IMG/VR virus record: IMGVR_UViG_3300032116_015700
Location: 27,094-91,093 of that record
From: a virus
DNA length: 64,000 bases
Reading direction: 5' to 3' (one strand)
Part shown: positions 40,201-45,698 of the stretch, one piece after another
Position numbering within the stretch: position 1 is the first letter of the stretch
Layout of the letters: each line of letters begins with the position of its first letter
Notes under the pieces: generated by a model
The model's database searches: none
Seen by the model: the letters and a program-made list of their open reading frames with translations, nothing else
Told to the model about the DNA's origin: nothing
Program-made: the position numbers and the translations under genes

Positions 40201-41366
40201 GCATCTAACCCTCTATTCAATACATCAACAACTACACTCCAACTTGCTCTTACTCTATCTCTAGCATCAATATTTCCACCACTACCACTAATAAAACGAG
40301 AACCACTAGCATACATACCATACAAACCAAACGAAATGTTTGAGTTGTTTAGGGTAGCATGTCCACCATTGTTTACTCTAATTGCATAATATGAGAAGTT
40401 ATTAAAGAAAGATACGAGCTGAATGAATCCTCTACCATTTACCAAACAACCAACTCCGTTTGGAGAAATTTGTGTATAGGCATCTAATACCATTGAAGCG
40501 AGTGGTGAATCAGGATTGATTACATCACCATTAACATACAATCCACCACCGCCAGGAGGAATTTCTTCATAAAGCTCCGTAAATGAATTCTCTTGGTTAG
40601 AAATTTGTGAACAGTTCTGAACGTATGGTGAAGTTGTGATAAATGCACCAGGTTGGAACGCTACAGCAAATCCTTTTTCAGGATTTATTTGGTCAGGAAA
40701 TAATCTCAATCCTCCCATAGTAACCTCTGCGATATAACAACCAGAGTTTACATAGAATAAGTCTTCAGTAGGGTTTTTAGCGTTGATTTTTGTAATACGC
40801 AAACCTGCACCCCAAATAGTTGTATTTTTAGGAAGTATAACAGGGTTATCTTCCAAATATGTACCAGCCTGAACTTTAATTACATATCCATTTTGAATAG
40901 AACCCGTATCAAAACCATAACGTCCATCGTATCCAGGTGCTGCTAATGATGCAGCTCTTTTAATTGTACGAAGTGGAAATTGAATAGTTCTACCATCATT
41001 TGTATCATCACCATCGGTAGAAGAAACATATAGTGTAGGTACGTTAGCACCAAAATCTTTTGCCAAAATACCAGAATATCTTTGTGTATCTTCTGCTAAT
41101 ATTGTGTTTGATGATGTAATTGATAAAACAGTATTAGGTGCTCCCGTTTTTAGAACACCATCAATTATCAACGAACCAGTTAAAAATACTGAACCTGTAA
41201 TCTCATTTTTTGAACCGGTATCGTTTCCCATAAAGAAACTTTTTGATACAAAAAGTGAGCCAGAAATAATCGCATCATTTCCTAAAAACAAGTTTTCCGC
41301 AACCGTTAAAGACCCGGTTATATTTTGTTGTTCTTCAATTTGTTTACGAGGTATCAGTCTAGCCAT
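28275..41366 (-). CDS. Giant virion protein with β-helix and 23 Cys-Arg-Asp repeats
   Basis: A 4363-residue protein, the largest in the window. Residues 1-75 carry GSLTVAENLFLG-type fibre strands. Residues about 105-355 look like a right-handed β-helix of the pectate-lyase type, with GDDTNDGRTIQFPLRTIKRA and QAGTYLEDNPVILP. Residues about 624-734 are a cupredoxin-like domain without copper ligands. From about 785 to 4230 there are 23 copies of a helical unit with [YF]-x-x-x-x-C-x-R-D-[VIL], then about 10 residues, LYGGNERS and a YYYxYPS strand. They are broken by β-type spacer modules with IKVT and GTGSIPTL. The last 100 residues form a tip domain (VTFKALPPNQGG, GRIFFTSGNQDGDFRIG). Large proteins with this repeat and C-terminus occur in T4-like cyanophages as structural proteins. 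The exact location in the virion is unknown. It overlaps the 127-residue gene by one base. Confidence 0.85.
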   Translation of the reverse strand: MARLIPRKQIEEQQNITGSLTVAENLFLGNDAIISGSLFVSKSFFMGNDTGSKNEITGSVFLTGSLIIDGVLKTGAPNTVLSITSSNTILAEDTQRYSGILAKDFGANVPTLYVSSTDGDDTNDGRTIQFPLRTIKRAASLAAPGYDGRYGFDTGSIQNGYVIKVQAGTYLEDNPVILPKNTTIWGAGLRITKINAKNPTEDLFYVNSGCYIAEVTMGGLRLFPDQINPEKGFAVAFQPGAFITTSPYVQNCSQISNQENSFTELYEEIPPGGGGLYVNGDVINPDSPLASMVLDAYTQISPNGVGCLVNGRGFIQLVSFFNNFSYYAIRVNNGGHATLNNSNISFGLYGMYASGSRFISGSGGNIDARDRVRASWSVVVDVLNRGLDALPEVTTLNTAEGIRLSSPSQFPQYTTSSGVELSSTAADEISADFKLVSEIVDSGTSNYPTLLARSSNKGFSSESPYNILGATQITGSYSGSATPLSASQGDLNQISSSFGVLLGIFSNGTGSYDFKSSTSASIRRTSIIPSPASPALPNDVTASISSSFETVIDIIKNGLSVVPKLTSSLSASFYIGGLEPVQSGISSSVETINKVSASFSIIYNILSNGTGSNILPIPNNHRRNYTITNVNSSSYNWDGVGNNPTITLFRGETYKFYVSASEGQGGIDYPFFIRTQPVETIANTFDYNKGVINNGDSVGNITFTVPYDAPNTLYYTSQINNTLSGRFFIINNSETPRELIANTLTYPATISGSVASEDTDIINAFEILTGSKAFIQEEVIQYISSSWSGVDGFYYNEATCRRDVGFLIDAVAQDLLLGGNDKSITAGRFYYEYPSSAITSQKDPTKTAVKYAARLAIELIKNKTFRDIDLDAYTQKRKTAWQVINNNKSFIQNETIAFLSSSWSNFYYNEAKCKRDVGYILDAVATDTLYGGNERSIEAGEFYYLYPSLAIVEGDGDGNGQLGQTLDGIRFAAGLVNNLVAGKTFSLPTTSSQAAYSLIRSNKSLIQNEVIEFVNVAFPQLSYNQEKCRRDVGYILDNVSTDLLYGGNERSVIAGKYYYEYPSIATTTQRRETIGAIKYAKIITDYIVSNIILDTPRIVNNDERNFKVTNNTNVTSSNSGTQTQQNSISSSFAIIEGIIKRGISAVPSILAQNTGLNWGKDNPLNVTSGSQVTSSFVSPSEVNKIGSGYDIVNTIIAGGIAAEPAITYSQANAIKVTSLAQYSGSNAASGALSSSLSASISLIGTIITNGTGSIPLYTSSVAANIKVTATSLETLAIPATTAESQSISSSMKLITDVLVSGKSVIPVLTSSLSQNIKVSATEQYVSSSYSGSLEDVAFISSSISIVTKIIERGESAGVFGKQPYTAPLSSSNARAAYEIIKQNIDFIQDETIAYLSSSWSTFEYDEAKCRRDVGLIISGAAEDLIFNVNSSSVVNGQFYYEYPSQATGSQLAQTLDGINYASRLAQKLIQNIELQQFTGSRASASFLILNNKDFIADETIAYMSSSWGSFDYNETTCRRDIGYILDAIRTDIIYGGNERTRIAADYYFTYPSAATGSQLIQTTDAINYASRLAQKIVVGETFTQASLNSINASELIRRNKELIAAEVVEYVSSSWSGVYYNEAKCKRDVGYILDAVRTDLVYGGNERSIVAGDFYYRYPSAATVGGEPSVSQQLDPTITGVYYANQLVQNIIKNVSLTNPSEAVLAARKLVKDNRTFLQQNTIEYVNDTYPTLNYIQSKCFRDVGFITDNVLTDLVYGGNERAITAGRFYFLYPSQATDAQVTETTDAVRFTRDLAKLVAIGGKAIEDSFDNVAKIIESGSSAFPTLVSNTENGIKKTSEVQTITSSIVNQTDKNIVSQSFGNVINIIDKGISAIPTITSSSIKGVIRLTNNQFSSSVQPLPSDSAKVTTGFNIVLDIIANGTGSIPNLVNNASGLIKNTNYPQFISTASISNTFITGSNNSFDIVLDIVKEGTGSLPTLVKNVNALLRITNETQYSSSVAVSKSLANNITSSFNRVINILENGTGSLPTLVLNTVNNIKVTSTPQYISASSATQTEVNAISASISIVTNIISNGTGSFIANLPTSSYTSSVSSSAVLAAYGILKQNIPFIQNEVIAYLSSSWSTASYDEEKCRRDVGLIISGAAEDLIWNSNSASVVNGKFYYDYPSQAQGSQLNQTLDGVFYASRLAQKLIVNTVLSYPNSQSLVAHDILVNNKRFIQEETIAYLSSSWASHSYDQNTCKRDVGYIIDAVATDVKWGGNERTIKAGVYYYLYPSEATGSQIQETVTGIGYARDLADKLLRGNTFSKVSQNRLQARELIYNNKGFIADEVIAYVSASWSTASYNEQTCKRDVGYILDAVATDLVYGGNERSIEAGEFYYRYPSQATTSQLGPTLSGIKHAKHMVEQILNNRVFVTASLSVQTTYNLVKENKDLVQTETIGFLNSAWSFFQYDQIKCRRDVGYIIDAVATDILYGGNERSREAGEYYYLYPSLAIVEGDGNDEGQLDQTLDGIKHAKGLVEKVAKNITLLQPTNSELTAWNLLRQNKQLIQKETIAFLSSSWTNVGGFTFNELSCSRDVAYIIDNVATDLLYGGNERSSKAGEYYYLYPSAAVYTSSISPTTNAQKGPTIDGIQFAAGISQKVISSQLLTSPTEFVSSSYNLLKNNRTFIQNETIQFIDAFYPYLRYNREKCRRDVGYIVDNVATDLWYGGNQRSIIAGDYYYRYPSKATKVDQVVETVAGVEYAKSLSKKIVQNLQLSSPTLVSNTNANIRVSHITPITSSISATTVEINKVSSSFALVTEIIAGGLNVVPPLVTNSSSSIKVSNESQITSSVSASSIEVGITTASFGLIRDIIYWGSASVPDSLANNYNYGFQLSTPTLLHISSITQSLGSGTYNTQTASISSSFGNVINIINNGTGSIPTLVSNTSSSIKTTTATAISITGSGSEINRIGNLFGIVLNIVNTGTSVIPTLIPNTSASIKVTATPQIISGSSADRLQAKLISSSFSLVIDTLLNDGTSSVVYEAPAITPNTNAKINNAYNLLLDNKQMIIDETIAFMSSSWSTFVYNEASCSRDVGLIISGAAFDLLYGGNSASFVNGRFYFDYPSQATGSQLDQTVTALKFAGGMAEKVVRNTVLTHFSSSFVSSSWASLRTNKQFIVSESIAYLSSSWQGFVYSQSKCERDLGYIIDAVATDILYGGNERSIIAGRYYYDYPSEATDEQLEPTLTGVRHARGLAMNIVSGSTFVSPSANNQTAYNLIKNNKTFIQEETVAFVNAKWPELDYIESKCRRDVGYIVDAVATDLLYGGNERSNKAGEFYYLYPSLATESEQVVETTTAIDYARRLTEQIINSNLIAEPQIILNTANNIKVTGTTQYSASYSASAYEVNRVSSSFAVVTNIVEVGTGSIPSLISNTSESIKFTNANQYITASSNYGTTYEASLISASISIVTNIVAIGTASLPTPVVYTTPSTASNVYYAYNLLKENIGFIQNETIAYISSSWSTASYDETKCKRDVGLIISGAAEDMLFGVDSASIVNGKFYFESASQATDSQLNYTLDGLFYASKLAQKVLQNIEYQTASIERTTAWTLLNQNKPFIQNETIAYISSSWVTGSNSDVAFTYNEDKCKRDISHIIDAVATDVYYGGNERIRTAGLYYYLYPSAATGSQLDETLDAMRYAGQLAQKVIVNTQFFTASIYASASHALMKQNKAFIQEETIAYVSSSWVGLQYTESKCRRDVGHLIDAVSTDILYGGNERSAKAGLYYFLYPSLATGSQLESTVNAIDYAGGIAKNIIQNKVFVTASQVVSASVALLRSNREFIQEETLHYLTSSWANFNYDKAKCRRDVGYIIDGVATDLLYGGNERTVMSGEFYFKYPSKATLLGDGDGDGQLKQTNDGINYASRIAQKVIQNVEFNTASLAVSSSVYLLRENKNFIAAEAIAYVSSSWSGVKYNEASCSRDVKYLIDAATTDLLYGGQERSVIAGTYYYLFPSRATNAGVPSEQNQLDPTITGVRYAGRLASKSVTNPTYVDVWVASGSLMRTAQLLTFNKPLIQKETITFLSSSWSTLKYNEVSCSRDLGFIIDAIRTDLVYGGNERSIEAGSYYYRIPSVAIAESYTDNGEVGQKKQTVDGINFARGIAEKLVRNTQLTYLAPSTKRRQAAARLVAAKDELKQRAIGYTNGAFPYLVYNEASCSRDTGLIVDACATDLLYGGNERAIAAASSYYTGQYGSAQAVISSQKLETLETNRYLRTRAEFIAAGAPLESFGSLIVATGIDYSYNGSGVTFKALPPNQGGSGVANPAFEITELGGGRIFFTSGNQDGDFRIGTGLSINQATGTLVGRTFSKSLFSLVTPFSLALQI
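28640..38990 (-). repeat. 23 copies of a Cys-Arg-Asp-Val-Gly repeat
   Basis: Each copy is about 70-85 residues, with one invariant Cys two residues before Arg-Asp. Four copies (near 30800, 32140, 34950 and 37120) are a distinct type with GLIISGAAEDL or a close variant and NG before the aromatic strand, and each opens a new block directly after a spacer module. Three copies (near 29705, 33860 and 38490) share an insertion with a GDGxxxGQL acidic turn. Confidence 0.85.
39160..39495 (-). other. Cupredoxin-like domain 3, copper ligands lost
   Basis: Residues about 624-734 of the 4363-residue protein. It aligns along its length with domains 1 and 2 (TLFRGETYKFYV, NNGDSVGNITFTVP, LYYTSQINNTLSG), but His, Cys, His and Met are replaced by Tyr, Ser, Asn and Leu. 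Confidence 0.6.
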
Positions 41367-41749
41367 TATACAATTTCTACTATTTTCCCTTTTATTTCAA
41401 AATCTGCTGCCTTTACCTCTTTTGGTAATCTGGTAATATCCGCAACAAACGTAACAATTATATTATTACCAACAATCTCAATTCCATAACGATTTTGAGG
41501 TTGTTTTACACCATATAAATAGATATCAATGTAATCTTTTATATTATCAACTTCTAAAATATCAATTACAAATCTTTTATTAGTAAGTGTTAATTTAAAA
41601 TATATATCATTTTCTACTTCCATCAAATCTGGTACATAGTTAAAAGTAAACGTTTCTTTGTTTACCTGAAGTACAAATTCTCTAAAGCCTAATCTATCTC
41701 TTAGCCTTTGAGTGGTATCAATATTAATATTTGGAAGTTTTCTACTCAT
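41366..41749 (-). CDS. Small protein sharing a module with the gp15-like C-terminus
   Basis: A 127-residue β-rich protein. Residues 1-50 contain a strand pair (ETFTFNYVPDLMEVENDIYFKL-like). The second half has IDIYLYGVKQPQNRYGIEIV, an IIVTF strand and FEIKGKIVEI at the end. This pattern (VYxxG, about 15-35 residues, IxF, then DxxIxIxGK) also occurs in the next gene upstream and in the C-terminal extension of the gp15-like protein. The start codon at 41749 overlaps the preceding gene by 8 nt, and the stop overlaps the next by one base, so it is tightly coupled in the neck operon. Function unknown; a neck or tail-terminator accessory is the simplest reading. Confidence 0.65.
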   Translation of the reverse strand: MSRKLPNINIDTTQRLRDRLGFREFVLQVNKETFTFNYVPDLMEVENDIYFKLTLTNKRFVIDILEVDNIKDYIDIYLYGVKQPQNRYGIEIVGNNIIVTFVADITRLPKEVKAADFEIKGKIVEIV

Positions 41750-42104
41750 TATTATAAAGTTCTAAATCACCATTTATTTTAATTTCATCTGAATCTTCTA
41801 AAGCATAAATATTTCCAAACCTATCATATTCTGGAAAATTACTTCTTTTAAATTTTATGTAAAAATATTCATTTTTATTTTCGTATATATAGTCATTATA
41901 AGAAATATATAAACCATTTATAAAAACATCAAATCTAGCATCTGGTTTTCTCAACCCTTCCAATAAAGGAAATAAAGTTTTTACTCTAACTGATTTTACT
42001 TTATAAATCCAGTATAAAGGATGTTGCAAATCGTCAGGTACCAAAATAAATTCATTTGGTTCATTTACTTCTTTCATTATATTTTTAAGTTGTCTAATAT
42101 TCAT
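41742..42104 (-). CDS. Small protein with a gp15-like C-terminal module
   Basis: A 120-residue protein starting MNIRQLKNIMKEV. Residues about 55-115 hold the shared module: FDVFINGLYIS, a YFYIKFKR strand and DEIKINGDLEL. The remaining N-terminal part has an LVPDDLQHPLYWIYK segment. I do not recognise a named family. It lies one base after the gp15-like gene and overlaps the following gene by 8 nt. The repeated module in three consecutive genes suggests duplication within this operon. Confidence 0.65.
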   Translation of the reverse strand: MNIRQLKNIMKEVNEPNEFILVPDDLQHPLYWIYKVKSVRVKTLFPLLEGLRKPDARFDVFINGLYISYNDYIYENKNEYFYIKFKRSNFPEYDRFGNIYALEDSDEIKINGDLELYNNE

Positions 42105-42105
42105 A

Positions 42106-43200
42106 TTATGCTAATTGTTCAAATTTACCTGTGATTTCTATTTCATCGTTTGCATCTAATGCAAAAGATAAGCCTGTGAATACAAAAGTAATTTCATTTG
42201 TTGCGTTATTAAATGTATAAGAATAATTTGGTACAAACACACCACTATTGTTATAGTTACCTGGTGAAATAAAATCTCCATTAATATAAACTCTAAACCA
42301 ATTTTTTGTATCAAATACTCCAATTAGTTCATTTGGTAAAATGGGTTGTCTAACATTTGTTAATTTTATTGTATTACTATTTACAAAAACAGCAGTTTGT
42401 ACACTTTTTAAACCAATAAAATCAATTACTTGTGCATATTCATTGTATAAGGAATTGTTTGTAAATGCATCTCCTGTCAAATCGGTTTCAACGCTAAATT
42501 GTACTCTTTTTGGAGTCATTTGTTTTTTTACAGTAGGTTTTTCATTATATCTTTCTGGTATTAAATAAGCATTTACTACCATAGTAAAGGTTGTACGAAT
42601 AATTCTTTCAGAACCTTGCCCCACCTCTTGTTGATTTTCAAACCCATTAATTCTTGTGACAAATCTTCTACCATCTTCTTTGCCCCAATATCTATCAGTT
42701 GCGTATTGAAATGCTTCAACTATTTTATTCATATGTTCCGTAAAAGAAGTCCATATCATTACTTCATATGTGATTGTTACATAAGCTGGAACATGAACAC
42801 TATAACTTTCATATGCTGGTCCTGCATTATTTTGTAAAGTAAATCTTTCATATCTATTTTTTTGAGTATATTTTTTAACTGCAGGAATAGTGAGTTGTTC
42901 TCTAAAATGTTGTAAGTTTGTATTTCTATCAATAGAGTTTCTTTTAAACATTACTAAAGGTATTTGTATTCTACCTCTTTGGTCTCTTAAATATCCATCT
43001 TTTCTTGCGTTGTTCCATCTCTCTGCATTTCCATAAATTAAAGGTACTTTAAGTGTGTTACCATTTTCATCTAAATCAGGTATAATTACAGATGACATAT
43101 AATCGGCAATAGTAGAGTCAACATCAATTAGAGAAACTCCTTTGATATATTTTTTTTCTATTGGTAATTGTTTTGCTCTATTTTTTTCTTTATTATCCAT
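42106..43200 (-). CDS. Tail terminator / sheath stabiliser (T4 gp15-like)
   Basis: A 364-residue protein placed after gp13- and gp14-like genes, as gp15 is in T4. gp15 caps the tail tube and sheath and joins tail to head. The matching points are KVPLIYGNAERW at about residues 52-63 (T4 has a VPITYASKEHF segment), VTITYEVMIWTSFTEHMNKIVEAF at about 150 (T4: IYELSIFTRYEDDMFQIVEQI), and FTMVVNAYLIPE near 225. It is about 90 residues longer than T4 gp15, and the excess is a C-terminal β-module (about 260-364) with FRVYINGDFIS and DEIEITGKF that recurs in the next two genes. Stop-start overlap with the gp14-like gene is TAATG. Confidence 0.8.
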   Translation of the reverse strand: MDNKEKNRAKQLPIEKKYIKGVSLIDVDSTIADYMSSVIIPDLDENGNTLKVPLIYGNAERWNNARKDGYLRDQRGRIQIPLVMFKRNSIDRNTNLQHFREQLTIPAVKKYTQKNRYERFTLQNNAGPAYESYSVHVPAYVTITYEVMIWTSFTEHMNKIVEAFQYATDRYWGKEDGRRFVTRINGFENQQEVGQGSERIIRTTFTMVVNAYLIPERYNEKPTVKKQMTPKRVQFSVETDLTGDAFTNNSLYNEYAQVIDFIGLKSVQTAVFVNSNTIKLTNVRQPILPNELIGVFDTKNWFRVYINGDFISPGNYNNSGVFVPNYSYTFNNATNEITFVFTGLSFALDANDEIEITGKFEQLA

Positions 43201-43661
43201 TATATTGTTCTCATTTCAGTTTGTATTGCGCTTCTTCTAGTCATAAACGTAGAACAAACAATTGAAAATCTTTCATCTTCACCAACTCTACCACCAACTA
43301 ATTGGTCTTCTCTAACATTATCAATTTCAAAATACCCGTCATTATGGTAAATAATATCACCAATTTCAGGATAAAAATCTTTTTCTTTTAAAGTAAATCT
43401 ATTAAAGCGAAATTCAACATTTTGAGAAACATCAGAACCAAATCCTTCATAATTTGATGTAGTATCTTCTCTTTGAATTATAGCACTACATTCAACACCT
43501 TGATAAAATGTTTTATTCAAAGATTCTCCATATAAATTGGTTGTACTGTTTTCTATAATTAATTTATATAAAACTACAGTAGTTTCTACTACTGCATCAA
43601 CTAATTCTCTAGATATACCTTCAAAAAATTTTATATCTCTTGTTAGTGCAAAACGTGCCAT
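43200..43661 (-). CDS. Neck protein (T4 gp14-like)
   Basis: A 153-residue protein, shorter than the 256 residues of T4 gp14. Shared points with gp14 are a G-V-E-C segment (QGVECSAI; T4 has RGVECYYV), a conserved β-strand VEFRFNRFTL, and PEIGDIIYHNDGYFEIDNV, which matches PKEGDLIYFP-type and FEIxxV text of gp14. The missing part corresponds to the C-terminal tail of gp14. T4 gp13 and gp14 form the neck that closes the filled head. It sits directly between gp13-like and gp15-like genes (4 nt after the former), which supports the call more than the sequence alone does. Confidence 0.75.
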   Translation of the reverse strand: MARFALTRDIKFFEGISRELVDAVVETTVVLYKLIIENSTTNLYGESLNKTFYQGVECSAIIQREDTTSNYEGFGSDVSQNVEFRFNRFTLKEKDFYPEIGDIIYHNDGYFEIDNVREDQLVGGRVGEDERFSIVCSTFMTRRSAIQTEMRTI

Positions 43662-43665
43662 AATA

Positions 43666-44832
43666 TTAACCTATATAAATTGGAAGAGGAACTTTTCGTA
43701 ACATTTCTTGATGAGCCGTAGCTTCAGTATTTCTATTTTCAAATTGCTTTGTTCTCTCTAATTCTGCTAAAGTTTCTCTCAATTGTGTCATTAAGTTTTC
43801 TTTTTCCGTTGTTGCTTCTGCTCTCAACGCGGCTCCATCCAAACTAATTTCGGAACCAGGAATTGGAATTTGAGAATATTTTTCTCTCACAGCACCCAAT
43901 AGTTCTTTTACTAAAGCCAATGTATATTTTCTAATCCATTGTTTACCCACATCATTAATACCATTGTATTCCATAAAATCATATGGAATATCCGAATAAT
44001 CCGAAATAACATTTGATGTTATTGATGTTGAATTTTCAGTAAAATCATCTTTTACAAAATAATCAAAATATAATCTTCCGTATAAATTTACCTGTTGAGA
44101 GGTTGGTTTTGGAAATACTCTTATTTTACCATTTACAATATTGAAAGTAAATGCCGATTTTCTGAATTGGTCATTAAATTCAATTGCCTGAATTCTTAAC
44201 ATATCTTCAAATATTGGCATCAATATAAATTGTGCCGCTGGAGAATATGAACCAAATCCAAATTCGTCAATAAGGTTTAATGTACCCTGTCCACTTACTG
44301 AATATGGGTCAAAGAATCTATTGATTGCAGGTACTGGTTCGTGGAATACTTTTACAATTTCTATTCGTTTTCCACTTTCAGAAACAGCTGACCATAATGT
44401 ATCCAAATCATATTCTTGTTTACCAGGAACCAATTCAACATATCCTTTTTTGATATCGGTATTTCCACCAACACCAACTAATGTACCATATGCATCAGAA
44501 ATTGAAATAAGTGTTGGAAGGTTTGAACCTTGTACTAATTTACTTGTAAGTGAATTTGCTTTTGATTTACCACGTAATGTATCTAAATTATTACGAATAT
44601 TAAATTGATTTACCTGTGCGCCATATTCGGAAATTGATTCCTCAAAGCATGCATAGAAATTTTCATCTATTAATTCTATATTTTGGATAGGATATCCCAA
44701 TCTTCTAGCACACCAAAGTGCCACTTTTGGAGCATCTTCTTGGAATTCATAATCAGTATCATAAATTCCAAAAGGTGTCTGACCTGGGAAAAACGATGAA
44801 GAACCAGGATATACGAGTGTTTCTAATGCCAT
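43666..44832 (-). CDS. Neck protein (T4 gp13-like)
   Basis: A 388-residue protein, longer than the 309 residues of T4 gp13. The conserved core is at the C-terminus: WIRKYTLALVKELLGAVREK, then GSEISLDGAALRAEA and a helix with EKENLMTQLRETLAELERTK. The RRLGYP..NIEL segment near residue 45 and ELVPGKQEYDLD near 130 also fit the family. gp13 binds the portal-proximal head opening in the neck. It is the first gene of the neck operon, with a promoter-like motif 25 nt before the ATG. The start at 44832 leads into MALETLVYPGSSS. The N-terminal 40 residues contain Phe/Gly-rich text of unknown role. Confidence 0.85.
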   Translation of the reverse strand: MALETLVYPGSSSFFPGQTPFGIYDTDYEFQEDAPKVALWCARRLGYPIQNIELIDENFYACFEESISEYGAQVNQFNIRNNLDTLRGKSKANSLTSKLVQGSNLPTLISISDAYGTLVGVGGNTDIKKGYVELVPGKQEYDLDTLWSAVSESGKRIEIVKVFHEPVPAINRFFDPYSVSGQGTLNLIDEFGFGSYSPAAQFILMPIFEDMLRIQAIEFNDQFRKSAFTFNIVNGKIRVFPKPTSQQVNLYGRLYFDYFVKDDFTENSTSITSNVISDYSDIPYDFMEYNGINDVGKQWIRKYTLALVKELLGAVREKYSQIPIPGSEISLDGAALRAEATTEKENLMTQLRETLAELERTKQFENRNTEATAHQEMLRKVPLPIYIG

Positions 44833-44857
44833 TATAAGTACTTATTTTAACGTTACC

Positions 44858-44866
44858 TATAAATAT
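44858..44866 (-). promoter_or_regulatory. Putative phage promoter core (ATATTTATA)
   Basis: Perfect copy of the recurring motif, 25 nt before the gp13-like ATG. It would start the neck operon that runs into the 4363-codon gene. Confidence 0.5.
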
Positions 44867-44894
44867 TAGAAAAGGGAAGTTTAGTTATTTGGGA

Positions 44895-45200
44895 TTAATT
44901 ATCCAATTGTTTCCATTGTCCACCATCCCATCCATAGAAATGAGAATCGGTTGTATTAAAGTAAAGTGCTCCAGAGTTTGGTGAAGATGGAGCAGATACA
45001 TGGTTTGGTAAAATAATACTAGCGCTTACGTTTAAAGAACCACTTATTGTTTGATTACCAATAAATGTATTTGAACCAGTTGTTGCAAAAGATGCAGATT
45101 CAATTGAGAATCCAGACGTGCCAGATGTCCCACTTTTACCAGAAACTCCTGCAGTTGATATAGTTACCTGTGTAAGATTATTTGTTACTGTTACTGACAT
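44895..45200 (-). CDS. Short fibre-like virion protein with collagen-like patch
   Basis: A 101-residue protein. Residues about 18-30 are a short collagen-like patch (GVSGKSGTSGTSG), followed by fibre strands (TFIGNQTISGSLNVSAS) and a C-terminal SPNSGALYFNTTDSHFYGWD segment that resembles the small head-proximal tip domain of many phage fibres. It follows the 126-residue gene by one base and precedes the neck operon. It may decorate the head or neck (a whisker or head fibre), since it is next to the capsid gene and not in the tail region. That location is inference. Confidence 0.65.
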   Translation of the reverse strand: MSVTVTNNLTQVTISTAGVSGKSGTSGTSGFSIESASFATTGSNTFIGNQTISGSLNVSASIILPNHVSAPSSPNSGALYFNTTDSHFYGWDGGQWKQLDN

Positions 45201-45201
45201 A

Positions 45202-45582
45202 TTATCTAGTTACGTTTTTAGATAGTTTTACTTTTCCTTCTAATAATCTTGTAACTTCATTTCCTTTACACATTTCCAAATCATAATAAGCTTCACCAAA
45301 ATTTAGTACTGATGAAGATACAGCGGATATATAAATTGCTAATGAACCACTAGCCAAAGGTGTAATACCATTTGAACCACTTAAATTAATACCAGTACCA
45401 TCTGCTTTAAGTGAAGATGATAATGAAAGAAATACATCAGAAGATTCCACACCTGGTCTAATTTGCATTCTACTATGATAACCAGTTAGGTCTATTGCAG
45501 AACCACTTACATCCGTCCAATTTATTTGAATATTTGTAGTTGCTCCTTGCTCAATTACAAAAGAATATTTACCAGCTGCCAT
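45202..45582 (-). CDS. Small β-sandwich virion protein
   Basis: A 126-residue protein starting MAAGKYSFVIEQGATTNIQI. The recognisable pattern is IEQGAT, INWTD.SG..IDLTGYHSRMQIRP, then YDLEMCKGNEVTRLLEGKVKLS at the end. I recall this pattern from small conserved proteins near capsid or fibre genes of many phages, with an Ig-like fold like the N-terminus of baseplate/fibre adaptors, but without a settled function. It is the first gene after the capsid terminator, with a promoter-like motif 20 nt before its ATG, and is coupled to the 101-residue fibre-like gene. Confidence 0.7.
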   Translation of the reverse strand: MAAGKYSFVIEQGATTNIQINWTDVSGSAIDLTGYHSRMQIRPGVESSDVFLSLSSSLKADGTGINLSGSNGITPLASGSLAIYISAVSSSVLNFGEAYYDLEMCKGNEVTRLLEGKVKLSKNVTR

Positions 45583-45602
45583 ATATTTAAAGAGTTTACC
45601 AT

Positions 45603-45611
45603 TATAAATAT
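45603..45611 (-). promoter_or_regulatory. Putative phage promoter core (ATATTTATA)
   Basis: Perfect copy of the recurring motif, 20 nt before the ATG at 45582 and about 24 nt after the capsid terminator stem. Confidence 0.5.
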
Positions 45612-45634
45612 AAAATTTAAAGAAACGGATAAAA

Positions 45635-45665
45635 ATAAAAAAGGGAGTGATTTCTCACCCCCTTT
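45635..45665 (-). terminator. Rho-independent terminator after the major capsid gene
   Basis: In gene sense AAGGGGGTGA pairs with TCACTCCCTT around a GAAA tetraloop and is followed by a T-rich run. One pair is G-U only when read as minus-strand RNA, which shows the direction of use. Confidence 0.85.
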
Positions 45666-45698
45666 TTATTATTGAACTATTACGTTAGATTCCAATTA

